Source of the DNA: Limnomonas spitsbergensis
Lineage: Eukaryota; Chlorophyta; Chlorophyceae; Chlamydomonadales
Reading direction: 5' to 3'
DNA length: 64,000 nt
Assembly: GCA_037349105.1 (NCBI GenBank)
Contig: JAYJMM010000117.1
Coordinates: 2,108,001-2,172,000, forward strand
Of this stretch, positions 55,301 through 64,000 are shown in pieces. The position numbers and the translations under genes are program-made. Each line of letters opens with the position of its first letter. Position 1 is the first letter of the stretch. Under the pieces are notes generated by a model. The model did no database searches. It saw nothing but the letters and a program-made list of their open reading frames with translations, and was not told the DNA's origin.

Positions 55301-58300
55301 CCTCCCCTCCCAGCCCCCTCCCCCTCCTCCTCCCTCTCCTCGTCCTCCTCCCTCTCCTCCCAGCCCCTCTCACCTGAAGATGTCGTACCCAACAATACCG
55401 ATCACCTCCCCTGGTCCATCCGAGACGAGGCCCGCAAGGTCCATGGTCATCATCACCTGACAGTCAGGTCAGCAACACATGTCGTTTTAGGGAGCTTGTA
55501 TATACCATACATTCTACCAATATACACGTATACACGTGTATAAGCCAGGTCATCAACACACAGAAATACATCAGAACGTGATTTATCCGACAGGGTGCTA
55601 GGCTTTCCTTCCTGTTAGGGGATCTGGGTTAGAGACTTAAGGTTAGGTAAGGGCCTGGGTCAGCAGCACAAACCAACACATCAGGAAGTGATCATTCCAA
55701 CGAGGGGCAGGGAGCGTGACTTACCTTCCTGCAAGTTTGGGGATAGGGGCAAGGCTAGCCTCACGAAACATATCCAGACTTATGTAAGGCCTGCCTGCCA
55801 GCCTCACCGGGTCCCGGATACTGAGCGGCCCGAGCGTCCACGAGCTAGCCTTGGCGAACTGGGCCGCGCACTTCCCCGAGACACAGCTGGCATATATCTC
55901 TCCAAACGCCTTCAGCTTCATTGCCTGGGCGGCCTGGGGCGTGATGACAAAGCCACTGGCACCTGAGGGGGATAAGGGGAGCATGAAACGTCTTTCAGAA
56001 CCCTGAACCCTAAACAGACACGAGCACCTGAGGGGCAAACGGGGAGCATGGGACGTCTTTCAGAACCCTAAACCCTAAACAGACATGAGCACCTGGGGGG
56101 AGAACGAGAAGCAAGGAATGTCTCTTAGAAACCTAAACCCTAAAAAAGCCGCTGGTACCTGAGGGGGGAAACGGGGAGCATGAAACGTCTTTCAGAACCC
56201 TTAACCCTAAACCCTAAACTTTAAACAAAGCCACTAGCACGTGAGGGTCGAACGGGGAGCATGCAACGTTTTTCGGGAGGTACCGGTCAGGCCACGATCC
56301 AATTAATTTAGCTATATGCGTTAATGGTTTGTCTAGTTTATCGTGGGTGGGGGTGAAAGATCTGCAGGTCCGCTGGTTCACTATATAGATCAATTGCCTG
56401 GTCAGCCTGGTCAGCCTGGGGTGTAATGGCAAAGCCACTAGCACCTGGGGGGAAAACGAGGAGGGGGAAACGTCCAGTGCTCCTTTTACCGTGACTCAGC
56501 TACATGTCAGCTACATGTCAGCTACACTCCGGCCGCTGGCCGAAGGCCCCAACTGTGGCCAGCCTTGCTGCTTCGGCCACCAGTTACAGGCCGGTCCAGG
56601 TTTGATCTTTATGGAGCCTTTGGCGGCCTGCCAAGTTGGACTTGTGGCCGAGGGAGGAAACACTGCAGAAGGTATGGCCTTGATCCAATCAAATTAGCTC
56701 GATGCGTTCAAGGTACGTCCAGTTGTATGGAGAATGGGAGGGAATAAGAAATGTCTGCAAGTCCGCAGGTTCGCCATGTCCTTCTTCAGGTTCATAAACT
56801 AAGCCGGGACTCATCACAAACTCAACAGCTTGCGGTTGAAAGGTGCAAGGCATTCCGCCCTCTCCCGGGGCTGGTAGCAGCCCACCATCATCATTCCCCA
56901 CCCTTAACCCTCAACCCGAATTCAGCCCTTGCGAAACCAGGATTATGTTCCTCCATTCCACTGCTTAAGCTCATGACCACATTCGTTGAACTCCTTTTAG
57001 GTGTGTAAAGCACGGCTACATAGAAGCAAGGCTACGTGTAAGGTATTCAGCATGGATATATTTATCATCCACCCACCAGAGTCCAAGAGCATAAAGCCAC
57101 CCTCTTTTCCATTAATCTTGGGTCTGACAAGTAAATGTCCGCTGCCTGCCCGCCACACCTGCAGCAGTGAAGCAGGATTCACACATTGAAATCAGTGTGG
57201 GGTTTCCACTGCCAGCCCGCCACACCTGCAGCAGGGGACCAGGATTCACACATTGAAGTCAGTGTGGGGTTTCTACTGCCAGCCCGCCACACCTGCAGCA
57301 GGGGACCAGAATTTACACATTGAAGTCAGTGTGGGGTTTCTACTGCCAGCCCGCCACACCTGCAGCAGGGTACCAGGATTCACACATTGAAGTCAGTGTG
57401 GGGTTTCTACTGCCAGCCCGCCACACCTGCAGCAGGGTACCAGGATTCACACATTGAAGTCAGTGTGGGGTTTCTACTGCCACTCTGCCAGCCCGCCACA
57501 CCTGCAGCAGGGGACCATGATTCACACAATGAAAACAGTGTGGGGTGTCTACTGTCAGCCTGCCACACTCGCAGCGGGAGACCAGCCATGCTTAGAAGCC
57601 CATGATTCACACATTTCAATGGGTGTGGAGTGGATGTGGCTCTCAGTGAGATTAAGGGTAACTGGCTGATAATCAGTTATTCAGTTAGTCCTTCAGTACC
57701 AGGTAGTGAACATTGATATGCAGGTTGGTCATAAGTTCAATGGTAACTTCAAGAGTAAATTATAGCATGTAAAAATGCTTTGTCTTCCCTTATAATTCAC
57801 GTCAAGGGGGTGAGAAAAACTGGAGCACGAAAATACTAATAATGGACTGCAGACTCTTTCGAAGTTTTCAGTCGGCGATTGAGAGTTTTGGCCTCAAGTT
57901 CGCCCTTGGGGCAGTATTGTGACAATCACTTCATTCTAACCCGAGGGAAGGCAAAACAAATCTAAGGCACTGCAGGCAGGCAACGAGCAACGGCCTTCCA
58001 CTTTTAACATTGTATCGCATCCTGTAAATAGTTATGATTGGGACCTAGAGCCCTGACCGGCCAACAGACACAGGCCCAAGCTGCATGGCCGGCAGCCCAC
58101 GAGGCCCCAGGCCAGAGGCCAGGAGGCAACTGAAATACTGCAGCCTAGCCACACAACAGCAAAACACTCACACGCCTCCTCCCCCTCCTGTACCCCCCTT
58201 TAACCCCCCTTATCCCCTTACCCCATGAACAGATACGCACTTGTCACGGCACAACTAGCTGTCACAAATCCCACCCACAAGCACTCACCGAGACCGCTGC

Positions 58301-61300
58301 ACTCTGTGTCTCGTTGTAAGTCGCGTCCAGCGGCAGCAGAGGTGTCACTGGTAGCTGGAACATCTGGATCGGGGAGTAAGCCATCAACCTGCAGTGTGCA
58401 CGATGGAGTCAGGGCCTCAGCCTGCAAGAGATCTAGGGTTTAGGATCCAGGGTCCAGGCTGCCAGGGATCTAGGGTTCAGCCGTTCGAACCAGGGTCCAG
58501 AGTCCAGACTGCCTAAAAGATAGGGTCCTGGCGTTCTGAGCCAGGGTCCAGGCCTCCAGATCCAGGCCTTCGGATCCATGGTAACGGCTTTTTAATCCAG
58601 GGCCTCAGCCTGCCAAGCCTCGCAGGAATCCAGGACTCCGGATTCAGGCCCCAGATCTCCAGATCCAGGGACCAGTCCACCAGGGATCCAGGCCTCCAGA
58701 TCCAGAATCCAGGCCTCCGGATCAAGGGTCCAGGCCTCCACATCCAGGATTTAGGCCTCCAGATCCAGGCTTTTGGATCCAGGGCCCAGGCCTTCGGATC
58801 CGAAATCCAAGGCTCTAGATCTAAGGTCCAGGCCTCTAAATTCTGGGTCTCAGCCCTCGGATCTCCAAGTTTCAGGTTGCAGGGCTCCTAAATGGAGGGT
58901 TTCAGGTTTCAGAATATAGCTTCTAAGGATCTAGAAAACCTTGTTGTGGCACTCACCTGAACCTTTACTCATGGATTCAGGTTTCAGGATAAAGCTTCTA
59001 GAGACCCAGCAAACCTTCTCTTTGCACTCACCTGACCTCCTCTGTCAGATACTCGTGGCTGCCGCCGGAGACCCCGAAGTGCTTCATCTCCACAGGGTGG
59101 CAAACGCCCTGAGAAATTCAAATTCGGATTTAAAATTATGTTCAAACTGGCTGGCCTCCACTATCTACAGCGCTGCACAGCCCAGCTGGTGGGATATCAG
59201 AGCCCCAACAGCAGTATTTATTTTTTCAGCTACGAGTCCACTTTCGGCAGGCCGCCATGCAGCTGCTGAGGGCGAGATCGTGATTTAACCTGGACCTTCC
59301 CTCGACTGGTGGCTAAAGCAGCATGGCTGGCCACAAAAGAGGGCCTCCGGCCAGAGGCCTGAGTGTAGCTTACATGTAGCTGAGTCCTGAAAAAGTAATC
59401 ACTGCCCATTGCCCAAGAGCCCTAAGACATCCCCAATCTCCACCTGAGACCCCCCATCAAGCAAAATCAGAGATACGCAATACCAGGGTGTATCACCTCA
59501 CGGGGGCATGGATTAAGGAAGCCACGTATTTGGGTTAAGGGTTAAAGATTTAGACCCAACCGAAACCCAGACCCTAAACATCCCGGGGACATGGATTAAG
59601 GAAGCCACCTGTTTGGCTACCTGTAGCGTCGGGGAGGCTGCTGTTAGCAACACAATGTATGCAGCAGCTGCTGCCCGTGCCGTACATATTTCAATCGCCA
59701 AACCATATCTATCCTAAAACATCTCTCCTTCATCTGTCCCCCAACTCTTTTTCCCCACACCCTCCCACCTGCTGCTGCCAGTCGCTACTCCAGCCATTCA
59801 TCTCCCAAGTCTCAATGTCACCACACACGGGCTGGTCCAGGCCGAGGACGGTCCAGGTTGAGGTGCAAACACGCACACGGCTGATCAGCTGGACATCAGA
59901 AACATGATTGCGGTCAGTGTTCATGGTTCAGTTGTGACTTGTGAAGGTTAAGGTCTGCCTATTTTAGGGTTAAGGTTTAGGGTTGAGGTGCAAACACGCA
60001 CGCGGCTGATCAGCTGGACATCAGGAACATGATTGTGATCAGTGTTCATGATTCAGTCGGGAAGGTTAAGGTCTGCAAGCACAAGGAAGTCCATGTTGAG
60101 GAACATAGACGCACACGGTTGATCAGCTGTGCAGGGGGGCAGTAACATAGTGCCGTGATCAGGGTTTAGTGTTTAGGGTTCAGATTAAAACCAGGTTGAG
60201 GCCATGAAATGTGATTATGTTTCCACGCACCCCTTTTAAAACCCACCTTCCCCCCCTTGAGCTTGAGCGTCAATACAACAGTCCTGTCCAGCGGGCTCAG
60301 CTGCTCATCACCATTCATCCGCAGACTCCTCAGCAGCGCCGAAACCACACTGCCGCGGCCTCCAGAACCAGATATGGAACCTGCAGCTACGTCTGCAGCC
60401 GCAGTAGCTGCAGCTGTATCAGCAGCAGCAGCAGCAGCAACAGAGATGGCAGGTATTGCTCCTGGCTGAGTGGCAGCGCAGCCGTCGACCAGCCCGGTGC
60501 TGGACGCCACCCCTGATGATTGCTGCCGCACGAAGCGAGCTGTCCTTCTGCTGGAAAACCTGCGGCTGCTGCTGTTACTGCTGCTACTACTGCTGCTACT
60601 GCTGTTGTTACTGCTGCTACTGTTGCTGCTGCTGCTGCTGCTGCTACAGCTACCCCACTCCGAAAAGGGGGAGGATATGCTGCTTCTTTCCCGTTCGGCG
60701 GTGTGAAGGGCGGAGGAGGCGGAGGCAGACGGAGGTTCCTGGCGACCCCGTTCCGCCACCGCCTCTCCGATCCCCTTGCTAGCTGCGGGCTCACTGCTGG
60801 AAGAGGCAGGGCGTGAGAAGTTGGTGAGGGCGGCGGACGATGAGGCGGGGGATGAGGCTTGGGGTCTGCTCCGGGCTGGCTTATGAGCAACCTTCAGGCT
60901 GCGGGCAGGTGGAAGAGGGGCTGCAGGAGCCGTAGGCTGCGGGGCGACCTGGAATAATGGGAAAGGAACCAGCTCGTGAGCGGCCGTATGGCCAGGTGTT
61001 GCAGGCGTTACATATGTTGCAGGTGTTGCAGGAGTTACAGGTGTTGCAGGCGTTGCAGTAGTGACATGTATTTGAGGTGTCACAGTGTTGGAGGAGTTTC
61101 AGGTGTTGCATATGTTGCAGGTGTGACAGGTGTTGCATGTGTTACCCTAAACCCTCACCTGCTGTTCCAGTCCCAGTTCGAATCTGCTGAGTAGGTGTGG
61201 CTGCAGCCAGCATCCAGTGCGCACCCACGCGCCCACCAACAGCGCCTCATGGTCGTCACACTCGATGGAGCGCGACACGCCCGAGCTGTCGATCTGAATG

Positions 61301-64000
61301 GGAGGGGAGAAGGCAGGGGGCGGGCTTCCTAAGAGCTAACCAGGGCCACGTGTATGAGGGGGACACACCAAGCTGTCGATATGAATGGGAGGGAGAAGGC
61401 AGGGGGGTAGGCGTCCTAAGGGCTAACCAGAGCCACGTGTATGAGGGGACACGCCAAGCTGTCAATATGAATGGGAGGGGAGAAGGCAGGGGGGTGGGCG
61501 TCCTAAGGGCTAACCAGGGCCACGTGTATGAGGGGGACACGCCAAGCTGTCAATCTGAATGGGAGGGGAGAAGGCAGGGGGGTGGGCGTCCTAAGGGCTA
61601 ACCAGGGCCACGTGTATGAGGGGACACGCCAAGCTGTCAATATGAATGGGAGGGGAGAAGGCGAGGGGGAGGGGGGGACGTCACAAGGGCTAACCAGGGC
61701 CACGTGTATGAGGGGGACACGCCCGAGCTGTTGAAGCCCAATTTGGCTTCAAAATTTGTCTCAAACCAAAATTTGATTCCAACTTGACAGCAAAGATAAA
61801 ATAGTAACCTCTACTATTTTGTATGAGGGGACAGGCCAAGCTGTCAATATGAATGGGAGGGGAGAAGGCGAGGGGGAGGGGGGGGCGTCACAAGGGCTAA
61901 CCAGGGCCACGTGTATGAGGGGGACACGCCCGAGCTGTTGAAACCAATTTGACTTCAAAATTTGTCTTAAACCAAAATTTGATTCCAACTTGACAGCAAA
62001 GATAAAATAGTAACCTCTACCTGTACCTCCCAGCTGGTGCCGGCCTTACCGCTATGTTAGGCAAATTTAAATTGTAACTCATAAGCAAAAAGGAATTCGT
62101 GAACTCTACATGTAACTTCCAGCAAGTGCTATCCTCACCACCATAATATCCATATTTGAATTTGAAATCGGAATGGGCATGGAAACACATCTGTCACCTT
62201 CAGCCAGCAGTGCCTCCCAGCAGGTGCTGTCCTTGCTGCCGTCATAGCCAGGTTTGAATTTGAAATCAGAATGGACATAAACATGGAAACAAATCTGTCA
62301 CCTTCAGCCAGCAGTACCTCCCAGCAGGTGCTGTCCTTGCTGCCGTCATAGCCAGGTTTGAATTTGAAATCAGAATGGACATGGACATGGAAACACATCT
62401 GTCACCTTCAGCCAGCCGTACCTCCCAGCAGGTGCTGTCCTTGCTGCCGTCATAGCCAGATTTGAATTTGAAATCAGAATGGACATGGACATGGAAACAA
62501 ATCTGTCACCTTCAGCCAGCAGTACCTCCCAGCAGGTGCTGTCCTTGCTGCCGTCATAGCCAGGTTTGAATTTGAAATCAGAATGGACATAAACATGGAA
62601 ACAAATCTGTCATCTTCAGCCAGCAGTACCTCCCAGCAGGTGCTGTCTTTGCTGCCGTCATAACCAGGTTTGAATTTAAAATCAGAATGGACATGGACAT
62701 GGAAACAAATCTGTCACCTTCAGCCAGCAGTACCTCCCAGCAGGTGCTGTCCTTGCTGCCGTCATAGCCAGGTTTGAATTTGAAATCAGAATGGACATGG
62801 ACATGGAAACAAATCTGTCACCATCAGCCAGCAGTACCTCCCAGCAGGTGCTGTCCTTGCTGCCGTCATAGCCAGGTTTGAATTTGAAATCAGAATGGAC
62901 ATAAACATGGAAACAAATCTGTCACCATCAGCCAGCAGTGCCTCACATCAGGTACTGTCCTTGCTGCCGTCATAACCAGGTTTGAATTTGAAATCAGAAT
63001 GGAAATGGACATGGAAACAAATCTGTCACCTTCAGCCAGCAGCACCTCCCAGCAGGTGTTGTCCTTGCTGCCGTCATAGCCAGGTTTGAATTTGAAATCA
63101 GAATTAACATGGACATGGAAACACATCTGTCACCTTCAGCCAGCCGTACCTCCCAGCAGGTGCTGTCTTTGCTGCCGTCATAACCAGGTTTGAATTTGAA
63201 ATCAGAATGGACATGGACATGGAAACAAATCTGTCACCTTCAGCCAGCAGTACCTCCCAGCAGGTGCTGTCCTTGCTGCCGTCATAGCCAGGTTTGTATT
63301 TGAAATCAGAATGGACATAAACATGGAAACAAATCTGTCACCTTCAGCCAGCAGTACCTCCCAGCAGGTGCTGTCTTTGCTGCCGTCATAACCAGGTTTG
63401 AATTTGAAATCAGAATGGACATAAACATGGAAACAAATCTGTCACCTTCAGCCAGCAGTACCTCCCAGCAGGTGCTGTCCTTGCTGCCGTCATAACCAGG
63501 TTTGAATTTGAAATCAGAATGGACATGGACATGGAAACAAATCTGTCACCTTCAGCCAGCAGTACCTCCCAGCAGGTGCTGTCCTTGCTGCCGTCATAGC
63601 CAGGTTTGAATTTGAAATCAGAATGGACATGGACATGGAAACAAATCTGTCACCTTCAGCGAGCAGTACCTCCCAGCAGGTGCTGTCTTTGCTGCCGTCA
63701 TAACCAGGTTTGAATTTGAAATCAGAATGGACATGGACATGGAAACAAATCTGTCACCTTCAGCCAGCAGTACCTCCCAGCAGGTGCTGTCCTTGCTGCC
63801 GTCATAGCCAGGTTTGTATTTGAAATCAGAATGGACATGGACATGGAAACAAATCTGTCACCTTCAGCCAGCAGTACCTCCCAGCAGGTGCTGTCTTTGC
63901 TGCCGTCATAACCAGGTTTGAATTTGAAATCAGAATGGACATGGACATGGAAACAAATCTGTCACCTTCAGCCAGCAGTACCTCCCAGCAGGTGCTGTCC
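49310..64000 (-). CDS. Multi-exon gene for a protein with two retropepsin-like aspartic protease lobes (5' end beyond window)
   Basis: Exons, 5' to 3' on the minus strand: one ending at 62021 or 62027, then 61159-61293, 60247-60948, 59769-59888, 59621-59713, a disrupted one near 59165-59443, 59032-59108, 58289-58388, 57077-57158, 55808-55962, 55374-55456, 54945-55047, 54034-54234, 52007-52095, 50362-50464, 49310-49468 (TAG). Borders are ag/gt, and lengths and phases agree at every junction from 59108 to the stop. Lobe 1: INGKEGGFMLLDS joined to GASGFVITPQAAQAM, closing with EVIGIVGYDIF-RRAVVALP. Lobe 2: KTVLLMLDTGASGADIMLH, then VRGVGGNAGDKVRVEMLQL, closing with GGIICYDLVARLPWVLDYSR. Each lobe has the D(S/T)G-ASG catalytic loop and the second hydrophobic-Gly motif of clan AA proteases, so one chain could form the two-Asp site that retropepsins build by dimerising. 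The Ser-rich 234-residue exon holds a CTG-type repeat (60560-60655). The N-terminal part and substrate are unknown. Confidence 0.82.
49469..49920 (-). repeat. Two extra copies of the terminal exon's 3' splice site and start
   Basis: 49553-49620 and 49853-49925 repeat the acceptor region and the first ~45-50 bases of the last exon (VECMRGAGIGGLDIW and VECMRGAGIGSFDIW versus VKCMRGAGIGGLDIS in the true exon). Each then runs into intron-like sequence. Confidence 0.85.
49633..49819. mobile_element. hAT-like MITE, about 187 bp
   Basis: Starts TAGTGTTTCTTTCTTTGGC and ends gagtcccgaaaaaataaacact, giving terminal inverted repeats of the family type. The flanks gtggaaag and gaggaaac agree at 6 of 8 positions, suggesting an aged 8-bp target duplication. 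Inserted between two duplicated exon starts of the protease gene. Confidence 0.7.
50575..50745. repeat. Short tandem repeat (gagtgaccactg...gcgaccactaat)
   Basis: About six spaced copies of a ~28-bp motif within an intron of the protease gene. Confidence 0.8.
50860..51250. repeat. Intronic repeat (aaccctaagccagtgacctg...caccctcag)
   Basis: Repeated blocks of accctaagcc.a.tgacctgat and gcaccctcagc, some resembling telomere-type ccctaa. No coding. Confidence 0.75.
51676..51867. mobile_element. hAT-like MITE, 192 bp, best-preserved copy
   Basis: Terminal inverted repeats TAGTGctaattttttcg and CGGTGtttattttttcgg. The flanks gtactttc and gtacttta match at 7 of 8 bases, as expected of an 8-bp hAT target duplication. 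The body carries cagctacatgtcagctacac, shared with the other copies. No coding capacity, so it would need a transposase from elsewhere. Confidence 0.78.
51899..51957 (-). repeat. Partial duplicate of the DTG exon and its 5' splice site
   Basis: Repeats the last ~50 bases of exon 52007-52095 (gacaccggggcaagtggtg then gacatcatgttacacag) followed by gtagac. It lacks the exon's first half and its acceptor, and would not read in phase. Confidence 0.85.
52100..52810. repeat. Purine-rich intronic array, about 44-bp units
   Basis: On the plus strand, variants of gaggccagctgagggggagg plus gagaccaggcaaggggggtag. On the transcript strand every unit offers a long pyrimidine tract ending ccctcag, i.e. 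an acceptor-like site, upstream of the DTG exon. Frames encoding Pro/Ser/Leu repeats are artefacts. Confidence 0.93.
53155..53235. mobile_element. MITE relic
   Basis: The segment ggcctctaaacggccacaac then gggccgatggggaacaaac and gaccggcctatagggcc resembles the MITE family body; ends not found. Confidence 0.4.
53385..53935. repeat. 24-bp intronic array with a BglII site in each unit
   Basis: Variants of ctgctgccagatctgttcac plus ccag, decaying toward the right into spaced ctgccagatct blocks with ctccaacacaccca. It lies between exons 52007-52095 and 54034-54234. Confidence 0.92.
55135..55275. repeat. Short intronic array (gatttgtacgtgattcatacct)
   Basis: About ten copies of an 11-13 bp motif, tacctgattt / tacgtgattc. 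Confidence 0.85.
55963..56470 (-). repeat. Tandem copies of the 3' splice site and start of exon 55808-55962
   Basis: At about 56023-56030, 56080-56095, 56145-56165, 56225-56245 and 56425-56445 the transcript strand repeats an acceptor-like c/gcctcag followed by GTGCYAGYGGCTTTG, the beginning of the exon (GASGFV). The copies are separated by (ccctaaa)n-like sequence. The farthest copy is the longest, continuing CCATTACACCCCAGGC. Confidence 0.85.
56476..56665. mobile_element. hAT-like MITE, about 190 bp
   Basis: Left end agtgctccttttaccgtgac, right end gccgagggaggaaacactg, with the internal cagctacatgtcagctac twice. Ends diverged; no clear target duplication. Confidence 0.65.
57159..57600 (-). 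repeat. 67-bp array carrying the 3' splice site and start of exon 57077-57158
   Basis: About six units. On the transcript strand each has cccctgctgcag followed by GTGTGGCGGGCTGGCAGT, the first ~18 bases of the exon, and then aaaccccacactgacttcaa. The true exon is the unit nearest the downstream donor. Confidence 0.93.
58005..58140. mobile_element. MITE copy, partial
   Basis: Contains gggacctagagccctgaccgg, gcatggccggcagccca and the end gcaactgaaatactg, matching the family. Left end unclear. Confidence 0.45.
58430..58935 (-). repeat. Degenerate ~20-bp intronic repeats
   Basis: Many copies of ccaggcctccagatcc. At 58598-58615 a copy of gcag/GCTGAGGCCCTGGA echoes 58420-58437 (gcag/GCTGAGGCCCTGAC), another duplicated acceptor. 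58890-59035 also duplicates the donor region of exon 59032-59108 (gcactcacctga). Confidence 0.8.
59212..59404. mobile_element. hAT-like MITE, 193 bp, inserted in or beside an exon
   Basis: Ends CAGTAtttattttttcagctac and, inverted, CAGTGattactttttcaggac. On the transcript strand the upstream side reads GTGGAGATTGGGGATGTCTT after an acceptor (VEIGDVLGLLGNG), and the other side continues ALISHQLGCAAL before a stop, so it may interrupt an exon. The flanking 8-mers agree only at 4 of 8 bases. Confidence 0.65.
59853..60135 (-). repeat. Three copies of the 3' splice site and start of exon 59769-59888
   Basis: The transcript-strand phrase ctgatgtccag/CTGATCAGCCGTGTGCGTGT, then TTGCACCTCAACC, recurs at 59980-60025 with few changes and at 60095-60130 more diverged. 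Confidence 0.88.
60975..61145. repeat. 15-bp intronic repeat (gttgcaggtgttaca)
   Basis: About eleven copies of gttgcaggtgt/gttacaggtgt upstream of exon 60247-60948. Confidence 0.88.
61294..61960 (-). repeat. ~88-bp array carrying the 3' splice site and start of exon 61159-61293
   Basis: Six copies. The transcript-strand motif cccctcccattcag/AT, then TGACAGCTTGGCGTGTC, matches the exon start ATCGACAGCTCGGGCGTGTC. The spacer holds acacgtggccctggttagcc. Two copies near 61740 and 61935 are followed by an ~70-bp caaatttgg-type insert. Confidence 0.92.
62150..64000 (-). repeat. 104-bp array containing an exon-like segment, about 18 units to the window edge
   Basis: Unit: ctgtcaccttcagccagcag, tacctcccagcaggtgctgt, ccttgctgccgtcatagcca, ggtttgaatttgaaatcaga, then atggacatggacatggaaac and aaat. 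On the transcript strand each unit encodes PGYDGSKDSTCWEVLLAEG, with possible donors after TGGGAG (gtactg) or after GCTGAAG (gtgaca). Nearer copies at 62021-62044 and 62110-62130 are diverged (AGTSWEVQ; STCWKLH). As 104 is not a multiple of 3, the frame changes each unit. Confidence 0.9.

Noticed and set aside
55990..56220. Internal telomere (ccctaaaccctaaac runs)
   Set aside because: Only two or three hexamer or heptamer copies at a time, embedded in a longer intronic repeat with duplicated splice sites.
58218..58427. Alternative frame of the exon at 58289-58388 starting at the upstream acceptor (AEALTPSCTLQ...)
   Set aside because: It leaves the wrong phase for the next exon; the frame beginning LMAYSPIQMFQL fits both neighbouring exons and the exon length.

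Overview
Nuclear DNA of a eukaryote. The base composition, intron-rich minus-strand genes, heavy minisatellite load and a Ty3/gypsy element carrying a C5 cytosine methyltransferase suggest a green alga (chlorophyte or prasinophyte). That placement is inference only, since no taxonomic marker gene is present. Almost every gene I can support lies on the minus strand and is split into short exons. Long open frames in the repeat arrays are composition artefacts.

Layout. 1-25 kb is repeat-dominated. Two copies of a ~1.1-1.5 kb segmental duplication (2538-3665 and 14826-16318, offset 12,288 bp) each carry a 41-bp minisatellite and lie beside large arrays of a 43-bp minisatellite (1-2537, 16519-18315). 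Between and after them are exons of unrecognised minus-strand genes (5009-5256; a six-exon gene at 12124-14575 with a helical-bundle-like segment and several membrane spans; 19844-20028), a frameshifted remnant of a LINE-like restriction-type endonuclease (6054-6853), a 47-bp array (21545-22615), a PAN/Apple-like exon (23281-23451) and a decayed gene of secreted-type repeats (24146-25241).

25692-44358 is one 18.7-kb, apparently recent retrotransposon on the minus strand. It encodes Gag, a DSA-type protease, Ty3/gypsy reverse transcriptase and RNase H, a C5 cytosine methyltransferase, a DDE integrase and a C-terminal PHD finger. Its ends are not ordinary LTRs. On the coding strand they read A1 - body - B1 - gc - A2 - B2, with a 23-nt self-complementary putative primer site abutting A1, a polypurine tract abutting B1, and a 4-bp target duplication (CAAA). 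This is the arrangement expected if a tandem-LTR circle were opened inside the LTR at a palindromic TGTC/GACA junction.

44.4-49.3 kb holds a fold-back inverted repeat, degenerate minisatellite, a 1.4-kb pyrimidine-only array and one terminal exon of a membrane protein. 49310 to the right edge is one large minus-strand gene. I could join 13 exons whose lengths and reading phases agree, with one step unresolved at 59.2-59.4 kb. It encodes a protein with two retropepsin-like (clan AA) aspartic protease lobes, DSG then DTG, behind a Ser-rich region. Its introns are built largely from tandem repeats, and in at least seven places the repeat unit contains the 3' splice site plus the first bases of the next exon. 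Several copies of a ~190-bp hAT-like MITE sit in the same introns.
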